Part shown: positions 48,331 to 61,531 of the stretch, one piece after another | How the letters are laid out: every line of letters starts with the position of its first letter | Numbering within the stretch: the stretch's first letter is position 1 | Source of the DNA: Aselliscus stoliczkanus | Taxonomy: Eukaryota > Chordata > Mammalia > Chiroptera > Hipposideridae | Assembly: GCA_033961575.1 (NCBI GenBank) | Contig: CM066731.1 | Location: 135,525,001-135,589,000, forward strand | DNA length: 64,000 bases | Direction of reading: 5' to 3' | The notes under the pieces: generated by a model | What the model was told of the DNA's origin: nothing | Databases searched by the model: none | What the model saw: only the letters and a program-made list of their open reading frames with translations | Program-made: the position numbers and the translations under genes

Positions 48331-49109
48331 CCGGAATTTCCAAAAGAAAGACTGATTTACCCACTTGGTGGCATTACCGTGCAGCTTCCCCACCTTCAAT
48401 ATGTTTCTAAACACCATTGTGACAAAATTACATTTCTTATAGGAATTATTTATATTACTTCTACATCCATAAAGGAATGGAGGCTGATTACCATTATAAA
48501 TCTATTATACATTAGAAAAAGAGGCAAGAGGCAAAAAATTAGTGAATTGATTTTTATAAAATTTAGGAAAGTCAAACATAATAACAGGCTCTCTCTCTCT
48601 CTCTAATATGTGATACATAATATTATTTCTAAAGTAAAAAAAATGTGAAATTATCTTATGTGACTTCATTAAAATTCAGTAATTTTGTGTACTTGGAAAA
48701 CTTCTTCTGTATAACATGTTGTTAAAACCATAATAAAAATTGCACTTCTCATTTCAAGCACCATTGTACTTCTCATAGCAAGCACCATGCAATGCATTCA
48801 TTAATGCGAAGGATATACATTTTAATCTTTCTATAAAACCAATGCAGGAATTAATGGATGCAACCCAGATCACATTTGTACATATTTTAAAAGAATATAC
48901 TACAAAGAAATACAGTAAAACCTTGGTTTGTGAGCATAATTTGTTCTGGAAACAAACTACTTGTATTGCAAGACATTGGTTGTTTACCAAGTTAAAATGT
49001 ATGTATTAGAAATGTTTGCTTGTCTCGCAGAACACTCACAAGCCACGTTATTCGCAATCTAAAGTATTACTGTAGTTGAAATATAGTCTATGAAGCCTTT
49101 ATCCCTTTT
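48331..49109. other. Unassigned; (CT)n at 48589-48604
   Basis: AT-rich, with a short CT dinucleotide run. No gene or named repeat. Confidence 0.45.
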
Positions 49110-49330
49110 TCTGCCTTTACCAGGTGAGTCTTTGAGCAAATTTCTTATTTTTTCTATTCACAGTTTTCTCACATGTAAAACCATAGTAGTAATAGTACTT
49201 GCCTTACATTAAACCCCTAAGCCTGACAGAACAGCAATTTAATTCATCTCTTTTCACCTCCTTCCCTCATTTGTAAAATGGGGATTTTGATATCTACATA
49301 CGGTATTATTGCTCAGGATAAGAATATATA
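49110..49330 (+). mobile_element. Two MIR-like fragments
   Basis: The first (tctttgagcaaatttcttat ... aatagtacttgccttac) and the second (ccctcatttgtaaaatgggg) both follow the MIR core in plus orientation. They may be two elements. Confidence 0.5.
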
Positions 49331-49424
49331 ATATGACAGCATTTGTAAACTGTTTGTACACCCTTTTATGAATTATTAATATTACTTAGAATGTTTAAAA
49401 CTTCAAATGTTTAATTAATGAGAA

Positions 49425-49665
49425 CTACCATTCATTGATTATTCAGGATGTGCCATGAACTTTTGAATACTTTGTATGTGTTATCTCACTGAAGTTTTAT
49501 AGGAGTGTACTGGAATAGGTACTATTATTAACTCACTTTTACAGGTAAGGAAACTAGTCCAAAATGCTATTTAACTTGACCTGGTAAGCAGAGAAGTTAG
49601 TATTAACATTCAGACACTATGACTGCAGAGCTTATCCTCTTTACGAGTGTGCCATGCTACCTAAA
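49425..49665 (-). mobile_element. MIR SINE, near full length, antisense
   Basis: The complement order is clear: aggatgtgccatgaactttt, gtatgtgttatctcactgaa, ggtactattattaactcact, ttacaggtaaggaaacta, and the tRNA-like head complement 'gagtgtgccatgctacc' at the right. Confidence 0.8.
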
Positions 49666-52600
49666 TAACCATTTCATTTGCCATCATGTCACTCACTACG
49701 GTGATGATGACCACTCTCTATTGCTCCAAAAGCTTAGGCAGCAGGTTTGTATATAACAGCACATAGAAAAGTTAATATTTTCTATTAACTTTATATATAG
49801 AAAAGTTAATAATGAAAAATTTTAATAGAACTCATATATAAGAAATCAGAAAAAGTATATTTCATTATGTATCTTGAAAATGCCTATATAGTTGAAATTG
49901 GTGGGTTATAATATCTCTAAGGAAGATTTTAAATAGTTTTATATATAATAGTGTTTGTAAAATATATAGTTGTGGCTGAAAAAGGATGCAAATAAAGTTA
50001 AATTTATTTGAAATAATTTTAGTTAAGATATGTTTTTGTAAATTTTATTTTGCTACTGGAAATTTCACACTTTATTGAATTAGAAACAGCCCTGGAAACA
50101 AATATTCAGTGATTAACAAGTCAATAAAACGGGTATGCTTTGTACACAAGTATTGAGCCTTTCTACTTTGAAATGAAATTCAATGAAATTATTTAATTAG
50201 CATGAACTACAAAGGAAAAAAAACATATACTAATTAAGTAATATTCACAACTATCAACAATCTAAATGAACAGTTTCCAAAGTATACTCAATTTTATTTT
50301 AATGTGTTTTAAAAGGTCTGTATTTCTTCATTGCACATAACTTTCCTGCTTCAATAAACCTCTGTTTCTTTTTCTTTTTGGAAAAGCACATTCTGTTGCA
50401 CTTCCATATTTCATTCCTGTTCATTTTATCTCATTTAAACCAAATCAACCTCACATTTTTTCAAAACCCTTAATTATGCTGCTTCAGTAAAGTCCCTTGA
50501 CAGTAATTTCTATCAAATCAGTATAAGAAATGTAGGAAGAAAGCAGGTTTAATATAGAAGATTAGAGCCCAGCTGAAAGCATGCATAACTTATCGACCTT
50601 TATGGAGTAGACATACATTTAGGAATGTCAGCAAACATTTTCTTCTAGTGTTTTCCAGATGGTTGTATTATTTAATACCTGGTCAGTGATTACTCCCAAG
50701 TTAGATAAGTGACTCTAAAGAAACTTCCATGGAATTTTTGGACTTATGACTACAGTGATTACAGCCACGTCTCTTTAATGCTTAAAGATTTTAAGCTCAA
50801 AAGGCTTTTTGAAGCCATGTGTACTACAATTTCATCTAGAAAGTTGGGAAAAAGCTGGGTTTCTGATTAAGAGAAGCAGGAATCAACTGCTCAAAGCTAG
50901 ACTGGTGAAACAGAAGGTTACTGAAGACCAGTCTCTACTTGTTTCTGAGGCCTAGCAACATTCCTTTTTGATTTCATGAAGATTTCCAGTATCCGTGCAA
51001 GAATTCCTGTTCATGCCTAACTGGTTTACATTATGATTTTGGCAGTATGTCTAAAAAAAAGAGCACAAATATATGTGGACCATCATGTTTATGTGGGTTA
51101 GGCAGTTTAAATGTTCAAGAAACACACGTCATCAGGTTACTGCAGTTAATGGAAAGTTATTTTAAGGAGAAACCAGATAATAAGGAAAATAAATATTCTC
51201 AGGAGTCCAGAGCCAGGCATGGAGAAGTGGTGCCTTATTCCTCCACATTCAGAGAACAGCTTTGGAGATCTGTCCATAGTACAAGTGTTGAGTTCGGACC
51301 CTCTGCTTATGCTTCTCCAGAAGTTTCTTCTTCCGATTTCTCAAGCAAATCCCAATAACACAGAAATAAAAAACTAGCAATATATTTATAGAACTTCAGT
51401 GGCTTGTGGCTATAACGTAAAACGAGGTGGAATATAGCATTTTTTTTTTTAATCAGAAAGAAACCACTGATGAAGGACTGTGGGTATGCCAGCCATTTTG
51501 TGTCCTTCTAGAAATGGATGTGGAAGGTGAGGAAGAGGTAGTATAACTGATAGATTCTTAGAGGACCTGTATAACACTCTTCTTTTTGGCTCTTCTTTAG
51601 CTACTCCTTAAGTGCTAATGCACTTTTGGGCTTTATCCTTATTCTGCTCAGTTTATTTACTTTATCTGAATGATTGAAAGTAATTACATAGCTTATATTA
51701 CCATCTCTGGCAATTCTGATATATGTATCCTCAGATCAGACTTTGACAGGGTTGTTGCACTGTATACATAAGGCATCTTACTGAATTTCTATGCCAGGGT
51801 ATTTCAGCATCTCTAATTCAGCATGTTTAATTTTGAACAAATTAAAAGCTTTCAAACCAAACTCTTTCTCTTCTTGTGTGCTCACTATCCATATAGTCAC
51901 CACTGCTTATAACCCGAGGGAACATCACCGCCATCTTCTCTTTAATTTGAGATTAATCACTGAGTCCTATGAGTTGAGTGTTTTTGGCTTTCCATTTTCT
52001 TTATACCATTGCTGCTATCATAAGTAGGTCTTAGATAATTTCTCATTTACATTTTTGAGAATCAATCAATATAGTTCTGTAAAATAGAAAAAAAAAATCA
52101 TCGTACATATTTCACAGGCTTATGATCAGGAGTATATAGATATAAATACACTTTAAATGCTTAGGATATTTTCTGACAGTTAAGGGCTTCATTAATTTTA
52201 ATTTTAATTTTTTATTCCTCTTCATGATTCCATCCCCAATCTTTCCAGTTCTTCTTCCACATGGCTGCTGTAATTATCAACCCAAAATCAAAACTTGGCT
52301 TTATCAAAATCTCTTAATTTATATATTTTTTATATGTAATATGTATAATATATATAATAATATCCTGAGCCTTCTGTATGGTATACAGTGCCCTTCATGG
52401 TTTGTCCCAGGCCTGCTAATCCAGCATCGTCTGTCAAGAACTGATACATTAGTATAATGATCTAACAAGGCTTTCCTGTACATATCTTGTTACATATCTT
52501 GTTGTGTCTTATCTGGTGCTTTTCTTTAGGTGTGTTCCTTTCCTTGTCTCTCTGTTGAATTTCTTCTTTCTATTAATCAATCTTTCATATTGATTTATTC

Positions 52601-53241
52601 ACTATTCCCTCATCAATACTTCGTTCATTTCTTCCTTTGATTTTATATCTCTTTCCTGAACGCCTGCCTAAAAGGACTCATGTTTCAATATTTCCTGGAT
52701 TAATTGATTTTTGAGTTGGCCCTTGAATTATGGTTCTGTATTAAGACAGGGATCTGTAAACTGGGCAGTTTTGTTTTGTTTCATTTTGCTGTAATCAGGG
52801 GAAGTTACTGAGGAATTTGGAGCAGCAAAGAATCATTGAAATGACAGTTGAGGAAAATGTATACATGAGGGAAAAGTGCGGTAGACTAGAGCCAAGATAC
52901 CAAACTGTCATTTCAAGGTCCCTGTAAGTCTCAGGAATTTTTTAAGGCCCTGCTGGGCCAAAAAATACCTAACAGTTTTGTTTATTAAGTAGTTATGTCA
53001 AAGCCACAGAACAGTAATAGCTCACATGGCCTCCAACAAATGTTACCATATTTCCCATGAAAATTTAAAATGTCTTTAGGGGCATCTCAGTGAATTTAAT
53101 GTGGTGCCTCAATGCACCACAGCTCATATGTTTTAACCACAAGACTGGAATTATGTAAGCAGGGAGAGTGAAGGCAGGAAGACCAGTTGAAACAGTTTTG
53201 ACAAACTAGGACACCTGGGCCCAATGTAACTCACTGCCTGT
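49666..53241. other. Intergenic; one 104-codon open frame at 51047-51358 of unknown nature
   Basis: Largely AT-rich. The frame at 51047-51358 begins MSKKKSTNICGPSCLC and ends SSSDFSSKSQ. It is not low-complexity or an obvious repeat, but I recognise no family, splice structure or promoter. An L2-like scrap lies near 53150-53200. Confidence 0.25.
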
Positions 53242-53405
53242 TTTGTTAAATAAAGTTTTATTGAAATGCAGCCATGTTTATTCATTTATGTATAATTTTC
53301 GTGCTAGTATAGCAGAGTTGAGTATTTGAGAAGATACCATATGGCCCACAAAGCTGAAAATGTGTACTAGCTGTCTCTTTACAGAAAAAGCTTGACAGTC
53401 CTGAT
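53242..53405 (-). mobile_element. Small hAT-like DNA transposon, antisense
   Basis: Complement of the element seen at 2405-2605: ttaaataaagttttattg, gcagagttgagtatttgag, atggcccacaaagctgaaaa, and the end tacagaaaaagcttgacagtcctg at 53382-53405, close to the family's terminal inverted repeat. Confidence 0.7.
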
Positions 53406-54530
53406 TTAGAAGGTTAGTTCATTATCAGATTGCGATGTGCTGAGAGCCTGAACAAAAGAGGTGGCCCTAGAAATTCAATTTTGTTGTAGTTAAGTCAAGC
53501 ATTTGAATATCTATGATATGTCAGACACTCCGGGGAAGCTATGAAAGGTTTGTCATTAAGTTTAAATCCCATAGATTAAAATTTGAGATCATGGCAGTTT
53601 TAGGTATTTAATATATTTTTCTTAAGCTCTCTTATTAAAGTGTGTCAGGAGATTGTATTTCCACCAAGGGTCAATTCCTTAATCATTATCATCTTTTTTA
53701 TAGCTTGTGAATAATTAATGTAATTTTGATATAAGTTCCTTTCAGGTATTAAAAAGCAAAGCAAAGTTGTGTGTTGATGTTTTCAGGAAACCTAGATTGT
53801 ACCCATGTTCATTAATAAGATTACCAATACAGTTTTAAGTAATGGACATAGAAAGGCAGGTCAAATATATATTCTGATACTATTGTTCCCTGAACAACTC
53901 ATGATGATATATTCATATTAATTTAGGAGAAATTTTCTCTAGGAAGCACACTTCTTTAGTACATTCAGACATAATTGAAGTCATCCCTTTTCTAAAGATA
54001 ATTGTAGAGATTGCAGATTAACAGAATCAGCCCATAGAGCTGTAATTCATCCTCACCTAAAAGACTCCCATGTTATTTATCACTCTTGGCCCATTCATAC
54101 TCACTTCTAGGTTTCAAAACAACTCTGCAAATAATGCATCCAAATTCACAAATATCTTGGGAGTTTGTCTGCAATGATTTTTATAGGGCTAGGATGACAC
54201 TTGAGTTAGATATAAATATAAATTATTTGGTGTGATAGATAAAATTCAAATTTGAACCCTATTCTATCTCTTATGGGAAATGTCTATATTTGATGTGTGT
54301 GTGTGTGTGTGAGAGTGTGTGAAAGTGTGTGATAGATATGGAGAGAGACTGAGAATAAGATTAGAGCCAGATAGCATATAGCTATGAAAGTAAATAGAAT
54401 AATAAATTTTGTATATTTGCTGCAAATAAAATTAAAATTATATCATTTAAAAATTCAATAATTTACATTAAGAAATCAATGTCATTTTCTAACAGCATGT
54501 TCAGCAAGATATCCAGTACTAGTTTTAGAT
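53406..54530. other. AT-rich intergenic DNA; (TG)n at 54296-54330
   Basis: A microsatellite of TG units with GAGAG and GAAAG breaks. Otherwise nothing recognised. Confidence 0.5.
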
Positions 54531-54543
54531 AGAGTTGTTTCTT

Positions 54544-54940
54544 TTCTTTAAGATTTTTTTTGGGGGAATTAGGGAAGGGAACAGTACAGTGTTGGGGAAT
54601 TGGGGAAGGGGAACATTGTGTTTTTCCAGGATCCATCAGTTCCAAGTCATGTTGTTTTCCTTCAATCTTAGTTGTGGAAGGCACAAGCTCAGCTCCAAGT
54701 CCAGTCACCGCTTTCAATTGAGTTGTGGGGGTGCATAGCCCACTATCCCGTGTGGGAACTGAACAAGCAACCTTGTTATTAAGAGCACCCACTCTCACCA
54801 GCTGAGCCACCTGGCTACCCATTGGCAGCTCAGTGGCAGCTCAGCTCAGGTGTAGTTCACTGGCCCATGTGGGAATTGAACAGGGGATCCTGTTGCTCAG
54901 AGCTCACACTCTAACCAACTGAGCCACCTGGCCAACCCCC
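54544..54940 (-). mobile_element. Composite T+ SINE with two tRNA-like heads, antisense
   Basis: An older composite layout than the other long copies. From the right it shows a head (complement gagccacctggccaaccc), then a second head (complement gctgagccacctggctaccc near 54800-54821), then a body with cttagttgtggaaggcacaa, and the tail complement taagattttttttgggg. The duplication agagttgtttctt / agagttatttctt lies at 54531-54543 and 54941-54953. It is the copy closest to the Rhin/VES type of other bats. Confidence 0.88.
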
Positions 54941-54953
54941 AGAGTTATTTCTT

Positions 54954-55637
54954 GAAGGACTGTCTTTGCTTTTTTATTGTAGGAATGTTTTTAGAACAGA
55001 AAACCTGAAAATCTTTTATTTTTTATGGACAAAACAGTATTTTTATTTCTAACATTTATTGATAGGTACTGTAATATTTCTAATATGATCATAGATGAAG
55101 TCCAATGATGGAATTTCTTGTTCGGAATTTCAATATCTTTGGGGAAAATGGTGAATGGAAGGCTTCTAGGCTCTGGCTCCATGGAGGGTACCTTAGCTCT
55201 GACTGCACAGGCCACTCTCTTCCCTCACTTGCACTTTTCTAGTCTCCCATCATCCCAGTACATTTTATTTCTTCTTCCTAAGCAATCCTGCAGCCTCTTC
55301 CAGTTACCAACACTGACTCAAAAGTTATCTTTCTTCCATTTTCTCATCTCCTGCATCTCTCCAAACATTGAGATATTCCAGGTAAATTGTGCCTTAGAAC
55401 AGTTATCTCCTAGCTACAATTGCTTTTCCACCCCTGCCAGCAACTCTGTCATCTGGTGTTCTTTCAGCATCTTTGCAGCCCTCTCAGCTCCCATTGCCAT
55501 ACCATAGCTACTAGGATTTCAACTACCATATCCTTCTATCCTCTACCAATGCTGCCACTTCTGACTAATACAGCCAAAAAGACCAGTTGATCCTTCCTTT
55601 GCCCAAATCCCATAGGTTTCAGACATTATGCATCTGA

Positions 55638-55688
<51 letters not shown>

Positions 55689-57548
55689 CTCAGATGATAT
55701 TTTTAGGAAGATACTGTTGTCCCGGCAGTTCAAGAAATCAGTATTTTTTTTTTTTTTTTTTTACAATTCTTTATATGGCAGGCCATTTTTAAAGCACAAC
55801 CTGAGGACATACTATTACTAAATGGAGAATTTTTATTCAAACTTGTAAAGTGCCTTTACAAGAAATTTTCTATCACTACAGACTACATTATTTAATTTTT
55901 GTAAAACAAAATTGCAAATACTGAAATCTCATTTAATTGAAGAACACAGAATCTTTTCAATATCATCTTGAGAATGAAGAACTTGAGGATTCATATTAGT
56001 GAATAATCTTGTGTATACATTTTACATTTGGAGATATACCCAAATATATTTTCAGTTAAATTTATGACTGTTAATCAGAAAATTCTAGCACATAGTCATG
56101 ATTCCTATAATATATGCCAAAGTAGAAGCATCATAAAACTAAAAATTGTTTAATTATCATTAATTTTTTGATTACACTAAATCTTTGGTTTCTTTAAACA
56201 GGCTTATAACCAGTGTTTCTTTAGTGTGGATCTAAGTAAGACATTAATAAAGATATATTAAAGGCATTTTTCTTAAAGAGGAAGATATCACTTTATATGA
56301 TATGAAATATAATAGGATTCCAGTTTTTTTATTTAATTCTAAGATGAATATGTAAAAGTGACTGAGTTTTTACCAGTAATTATATTTGTGGCTGAAGGTT
56401 CATTTGCAAAGCTTTCCAGCCACAGCTTTGAAATCAAGGACTCATAGCCTCTCTTTTGAGAAAAGTCTTCTAATTCCGTTTTCGACAGAAGAATGTTCAG
56501 TTTCACTCAATTTATTTTGACAAAAATCACACTTGATACTTGTTTTCAGGATAAATCTATTGAGTTTTTCTCTTCCTTTTCATTCACTCTGTTGTCATTC
56601 TGCTTTTACTCCTAATCCCTTTCCTGCTGCATTATATGTTTAGCACACGTGCATGCATGTGCATGCACATACACCCACATTTAACATTTGCTATTTCATG
56701 CTATTCTTATTTCATGTCCAACTGGTTCTTTTCTGAGTTATAGAGATGGAAGGGAGAAGTTGTCTTTTTAACCAGGGAAATGGTCCTGATTTTAATTAGC
56801 AAAGTAATATTATTTACAGTGTAAACAGTAGACATCTCTGCAGCTTAAAATACAACCAATATATTAAATCATTGCCCATTAATAATTTCCTAGATATTAA
56901 AAAAATAGTTTCACAGGCTTGTTCTGTTCAATGAATTGGGAAAAGTTTTGACTTCCAGTTTATTGGTAGGAAACTACAAGAATGATCTAAACAAAGAAAT
57001 GTTTAGCATTGTTTTTGTCAGGAAGTATAAATACATGTCATTTCACAAAGAGTAATCAGTTTCCCAGTGCTTGTTCTCAGCTTGACCCTGGAAATCAGAC
57101 TGCACCCTGAACAGCTGAACTACAGTAGCTTCAAGAGATATGGGAAGCAGTGTTTACTGATACCCCAAACTTTGTTAGTCACCATATATTGATCTCTCAA
57201 AGATTAATGTATTTTTTTGGTAACAAAAGTCCTTTTATTTGAAAATAATTGGTCTTACTTTTCCTTAGTGGAAAAACCAATACTGCAGAAAATACAATAA
57301 CAGTCATCTTCTCTATTTTTTTGCAGTCTCTTTTTTATTATAAGCTATCTATCACCATGAGATTAATTTTCTATTTTACATATGTCATGCTGTTATCCTC
57401 TGTAAGGATTTTTGATGACTCTTCTTTCCTTACTGGATAATGTCAAATCTCTGGACTTAGCATCTTAGACTCTAAAATATGGTTCAAAACCTAATACCCT
57501 TACTTGAGACATTTTGTCCTCAAATATTATTAATAAAAAAACACTCTG
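54954..57548. other. Intergenic; no recognised gene
   Basis: The block at 55118-55620 is C- and T-rich and stays open for 130 codons, yet looks like non-coding or repeat sequence. An alternating-purine patch (cgtgcatgcatgtgcatgca) lies at 56648-56667. Confidence 0.4.
55641..55686. repeat. (AC)n microsatellite
   Basis: About 22 uninterrupted AC units. Confidence 0.98.
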
Positions 57549-58037
57549 CTGGCTAATTTCATGTGTCACCTTGATTGGACCATGGGGTGCCCAGACATTT
57601 GTTCAAACACTATTATGGGTATGCCTGTAAGGATGTTTCTGGATGAGATTAACATATGAATCAGTAGATTGGGTACAGCAGATTGTCCTGTCTAACTTGG
57701 GTGGGTCACTTTCAATCGGTTGAAGTCCTGAACAGAATAGAAAAGCTGAGTAAAAAGGAATTTCTCCTTCCTTATTGCTTGGGCTGGGATACTAGTGTTT
57801 TCTTGCCTTTGGACTTGAACTGAAAAATCAGTGGTTCTTGGGTCTCAAGCTTGCCAGATTTTAGACAGAAACATACACCATTGGTGCTCCTGATTCTCAG
57901 GCCTTCAGACTTGGAAGGGAACTATATCATCATCTGTTTTTGACCTCCAACTTGCTGACTGCAGATGTTGTGACTTCTCAGCCTTCATAATCATGTAAAC
58001 TAATCCTTGGTTCTGTTTCTCTGGAGAACCCTAACAC
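57549..58037 (+). mobile_element. Old LTR-like mammalian repeat
   Basis: Matches a common mammalian repeat that opens 'ggctaatttcatgtgtcacc', runs through 'gatgagattaacatatgaat', 'cagtagattgggtacagcag', 'tgtcctgtctaacttggg' and 'ggacttgaactgaaaaatca', and closes 'ggttctgtttctctggagaa' then 'ccctaacaca'. I recognise the repeat but am unsure of its formal name. Confidence 0.65.
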
Positions 58038-58944
58038 AGGGAATAAGCTAGGAATTTAGGAAGCAGAGTGCTAAAAGGTAAATTCGGTCAGCTCATGGAA
58101 GGCCTTTAATGTCATATTAATGAATTTAATTCACTTCTACTTAGATAATATAAACACAACAGAAGTTTCAAAGAAGGAATATTACATAAATATCAAAGTT
58201 TTAGGAAAATCTTTCAGATAAGAGTAGACTGAGGTAGGGTGATGATGAAAATATGACCAGAGCAGACTCAGTGAAAACTGAAATGAGGTCACTAGAATGT
58301 GAAAAACCATGGGTTAGAGAAGATAACAAAATAATCCCAGTCATTGGTTTTAATTCTAGGTGAGAGTAGAAATGGTAATGCTATTCCCTGAGATCAAAGG
58401 ACTAAAGAAAATCTCAGCAGAGAAAATGGAATGAACCAGTATTTGCATATAGGTTGCGAGCCCATAAACCAAACCTGGTCGATTGATTTTCTTTTTCAAC
58501 TTGCCTGACAAGTTTTGAAAATTTTAATTTTTTTTTTATCAACTCAAGAATTGTGACAGTTCATCCAAAAACAATTTTTTTTGATACTTTAACATAAAAA
58601 AGGAAGACTTGCCCTCCTGCAGTTTAGTAAATCAGTGAACTTGAATGGCACCTCTGTTAAACAAGTCATGGACATGACATTTTGGTTTACCACAATCCCC
58701 TTTCCTAGACTCTCTGTGAGACTGAGGCAGAACCAAGAAACCACCTTGCAGTTTTCCTTCATTTTGTATTTATCTCAATTACAGTTGTGGATAGAGTATT
58801 GACCTTAGATTGTAAGGAATCCAGTGTAGGGGATTGCTCTTTGTATATCCCAAGTGTTTAAGGCAGGGCCAGAATCTTTGCAGCCACCATGGATTGAATT
58901 TATTTGTTTGAATTAAAGTTTTAGTGGCTATAATGTGGAAAGAC
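58038..58944. other. AT-rich intergenic DNA
   Basis: Nothing recognised. Confidence 0.5.
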
Positions 58945-59046
58945 TAATTAGAGCCAGGCCTGGTTTATTTCTAATCCTCGATTGTTTAAAAAGGGTCATA
59001 TCTTTTTTTGAGGCTCAGTTCCTACATGGGTAAAATAAGGGTAATA

Positions 59047-61531
59047 CAGGCATACCTCAGAAATATTGCAGGTTCAGTTCCAGACCACCACAATAAAGTG
59101 AATATTGCAATAAAGCAAGTCACATGATTATTTTTATTTTTTTAGTTTTCCAGTGCATATAAAAGTTATGTTTACACTATACTATAGTTTAATAAGTGCA
59201 CAATATCATTATGTCTAAATTACAATTTACATTTCTACAATTTACTATCATCTGAGCCTTCAGCGAGTCAAATCTTTTTGCTGGTGGAGGATCTTGCCTG
59301 AGTGTTGATGCCTTCTGATTGGTTAAGATGGTGGTTGCTGAAGGCTGGGGTGGCTGTAACAATTTCTAAAAATAAGACAACAATGAAGTTTGCCACATCA
59401 ATTGACTCTCCTTTCACGAACAATTTCTCTGTAGCATGTGATGCTATTTGACAGCATTTTACCCACAGTGGAACTTTCAAAATTGGAATCAATCCTCTCA
59501 AACTTTGCCACTGTTTTATCAACTAAGTTAATGAGTAATATTTTATTTATTTTTTATTTATTTTTTATTTTTTAGCTGAGCCATCCTGCCACCTGTTGGA
59601 AGCTCAACAGCAACTCAGCTCGGGCTGGCATCGAACCGCCGTTGCTCAGAGCTCAGCTCGCACTCTTGAGCGAGCTCTTAACCAACTGAGCCACTCGGCC
59701 AGCCCTGATGAGTAATATTTTAAAAACTTCATTGTCATTTCAACAATCTTCACATCATCTTCACCAGGCGTAGTTTCCATCTCAAGAAATCACTTCCTTT
59801 TCTCACCCATAAGAAGCAACTCCTCATCCATTTAAAGTTTCATCGTAAGATTGCAGCAATTCAGTCACATCTTCAGGCTCCACTTCTAGTTATTGTGCCA
59901 TTTCCACCACATCTGCAGTTGCCTCCTACACTGAAGTCTTGAACCACTCAGTCATCTGTGAATGTTGTAATCAATTTTTTCTAAGCTCCTGTTAATGTTG
60001 ATATTTTGACCCTCTTTTATGAATCATGCATATTCTTAATGGCATCTAGAATGGTGAATCCTTTTCAAAAGTTTTTCCATTCACTTTGCTCAGATCCATC
60101 AGAAGAATCCCTATTTATGGCAGCTATACTTTTACAAAATGTATTTCTTAAATAATAAGATTTGAAAGTCAAAATTACTACTTGATTCATGGGCTGCAAA
60201 ATGGATGTTGTGTTAGCAGGCAGGAAAACAACATTAATCTTATTGTAAATTTCCATCAGAGCTCTTGGGTGACCAGGTACATTGTCAATGAGTGGCAATA
60301 TTCTGAAAGGAATCCTTTTTTCTGAACAGTAGAAAAATGGGCTTAAAATATTCAGTAAACCATGTTATCAATAGATATGCTGTCATCCAGGCTTTGTTAT
60401 TCCATTTGTAGAGCACAGGCCAAGTAGATTTAGCAATTCTTAGGGCCCTAGGATTTTTGGAATGGTAACTGACACTGGCTTCAACTTGAAGTCACCAGCT
60501 GCATTAGCCCCAATAAGAGACAGCATGTTCTTTGAAGCTTTGAAGCCAAACATTGACTTTTCTTCTCTGGCTATGAAAGTCCTCGATGGCATCGTCTTCC
60601 AATAGAAGGCTACTTCATCTACATTGAAAATATGTTGTTTAGTGTAACCACCTTGATTAATTATCTTAGCTAGATCTTCTGGACAACTTGCTGCAGTTTC
60701 TGCTGCTTCACCTTGAACTTTTATGTTGTGGAGATGGCTTCTTGCCTTAAACCTCATGAACAAACCTCTTCTAGTTTCAAACTTTTCTTCAGCTCTCTCA
60801 GGCTTCATAGAATTGAAAAGTTAGGGCATTGCTGTGGATTAGGCTTTGGCTTAAGGAAATGTTGCTGCTAAAACTTCCTCCATATGAGCAATAAGTCTGT
60901 TTTGCTTTCCCATCATCCATGATTTCATTGGAGTAGCACTTATAATTTCCTTCAAAAACTTTTTCTTTGCACTCACAATTTGGTTGTTTGTCACAAGCAG
61001 CCTAGTTTTCGGCCTCTCTCGACTTTCGACATGCCATCTGTATTAAACATAATCATTTCCAGCTTTTGATTTAAAGTGAGAAAGATGTGTGACTCTTCCT
61101 TTCATTTGAATCCTTACAGGTCATTGCAGGATTATTAATTAGTCTAAATTCAATATTGTTTTGTCTCAGGGAATAGGGAGGCCCAAGGAGAAGGAGAAAG
61201 ACAGGGAACAGACAGTTGCTAAAGCAGTCAGAACACACGTGTTGTTAATGGTTTAAGTTTACTGTCTTATATGAGCGTGATTTGTGGTACCCCAAAAAAA
61301 TTGCGATAGCAATATCAAAGATCACTGATCACAGATCACCATAACAAGTGTAAAGTAATAAAAAATTTGAAATATTGCAGGAATTGACAAATGTAACATA
61401 GAGTGCAAATGCTGGAAAAATAGTGGCTATAGACCTGCTCTATGCAGGGTTGCCATAAATCTTCAATTGTAAAAAAATGTAATATCTGTGAAGTGCATTA
61501 AAGCGAAGCACAATAAGATGAGATATGCTTG
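59047..61531 (-). mobile_element. Nearly full-length Tigger1 DNA transposon
   Basis: A pogo-type cut-and-paste element. The left end CAGGCATACCTCAG at 59047 pairs with the right end, which decays to atatgcttg at 61531. TA flanks at 59045-59046 and 61532-61533. Without the 162-bp SINE and its 15-bp repeat it is about 2.3 kb, near the family's 2.4 kb. The transposase reads on the minus strand in pieces: [17 protein letters not shown] (60440-60808), [13 protein letters not shown] with QPMNQV (60065-60298), and a C-terminal piece at 59268-59522. In intact elements the last catalytic acid lies in QPMDQG; here it is Asn. Frameshifts and stops separate the pieces, so it is inactive. Confidence 0.95.
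59546..59707 (-). mobile_element. Second-type SINE inside Tigger1, antisense
   Basis: T-rich (tttatttatttt) end, then tagctgagccatcctgcc, ending gagccactcggccagccctg. A perfect 15-bp duplication atgagtaatatttta lies at 59531-59545 and 59708-59722. Confidence 0.95.

Noticed and set aside
54463..54822. 119-codon minus-strand open frame
   Set aside because: Mostly the composite SINE read in its sense direction.
55118..55507. 129-codon open frame
   Set aside because: Ser-, Phe- and Leu-rich translation of a C/T-rich stretch; no motif or splice context.
59268..60808. Possible working transposase gene
   Set aside because: Broken by stops, frameshifts and a SINE, and the last catalytic acid is Asn.
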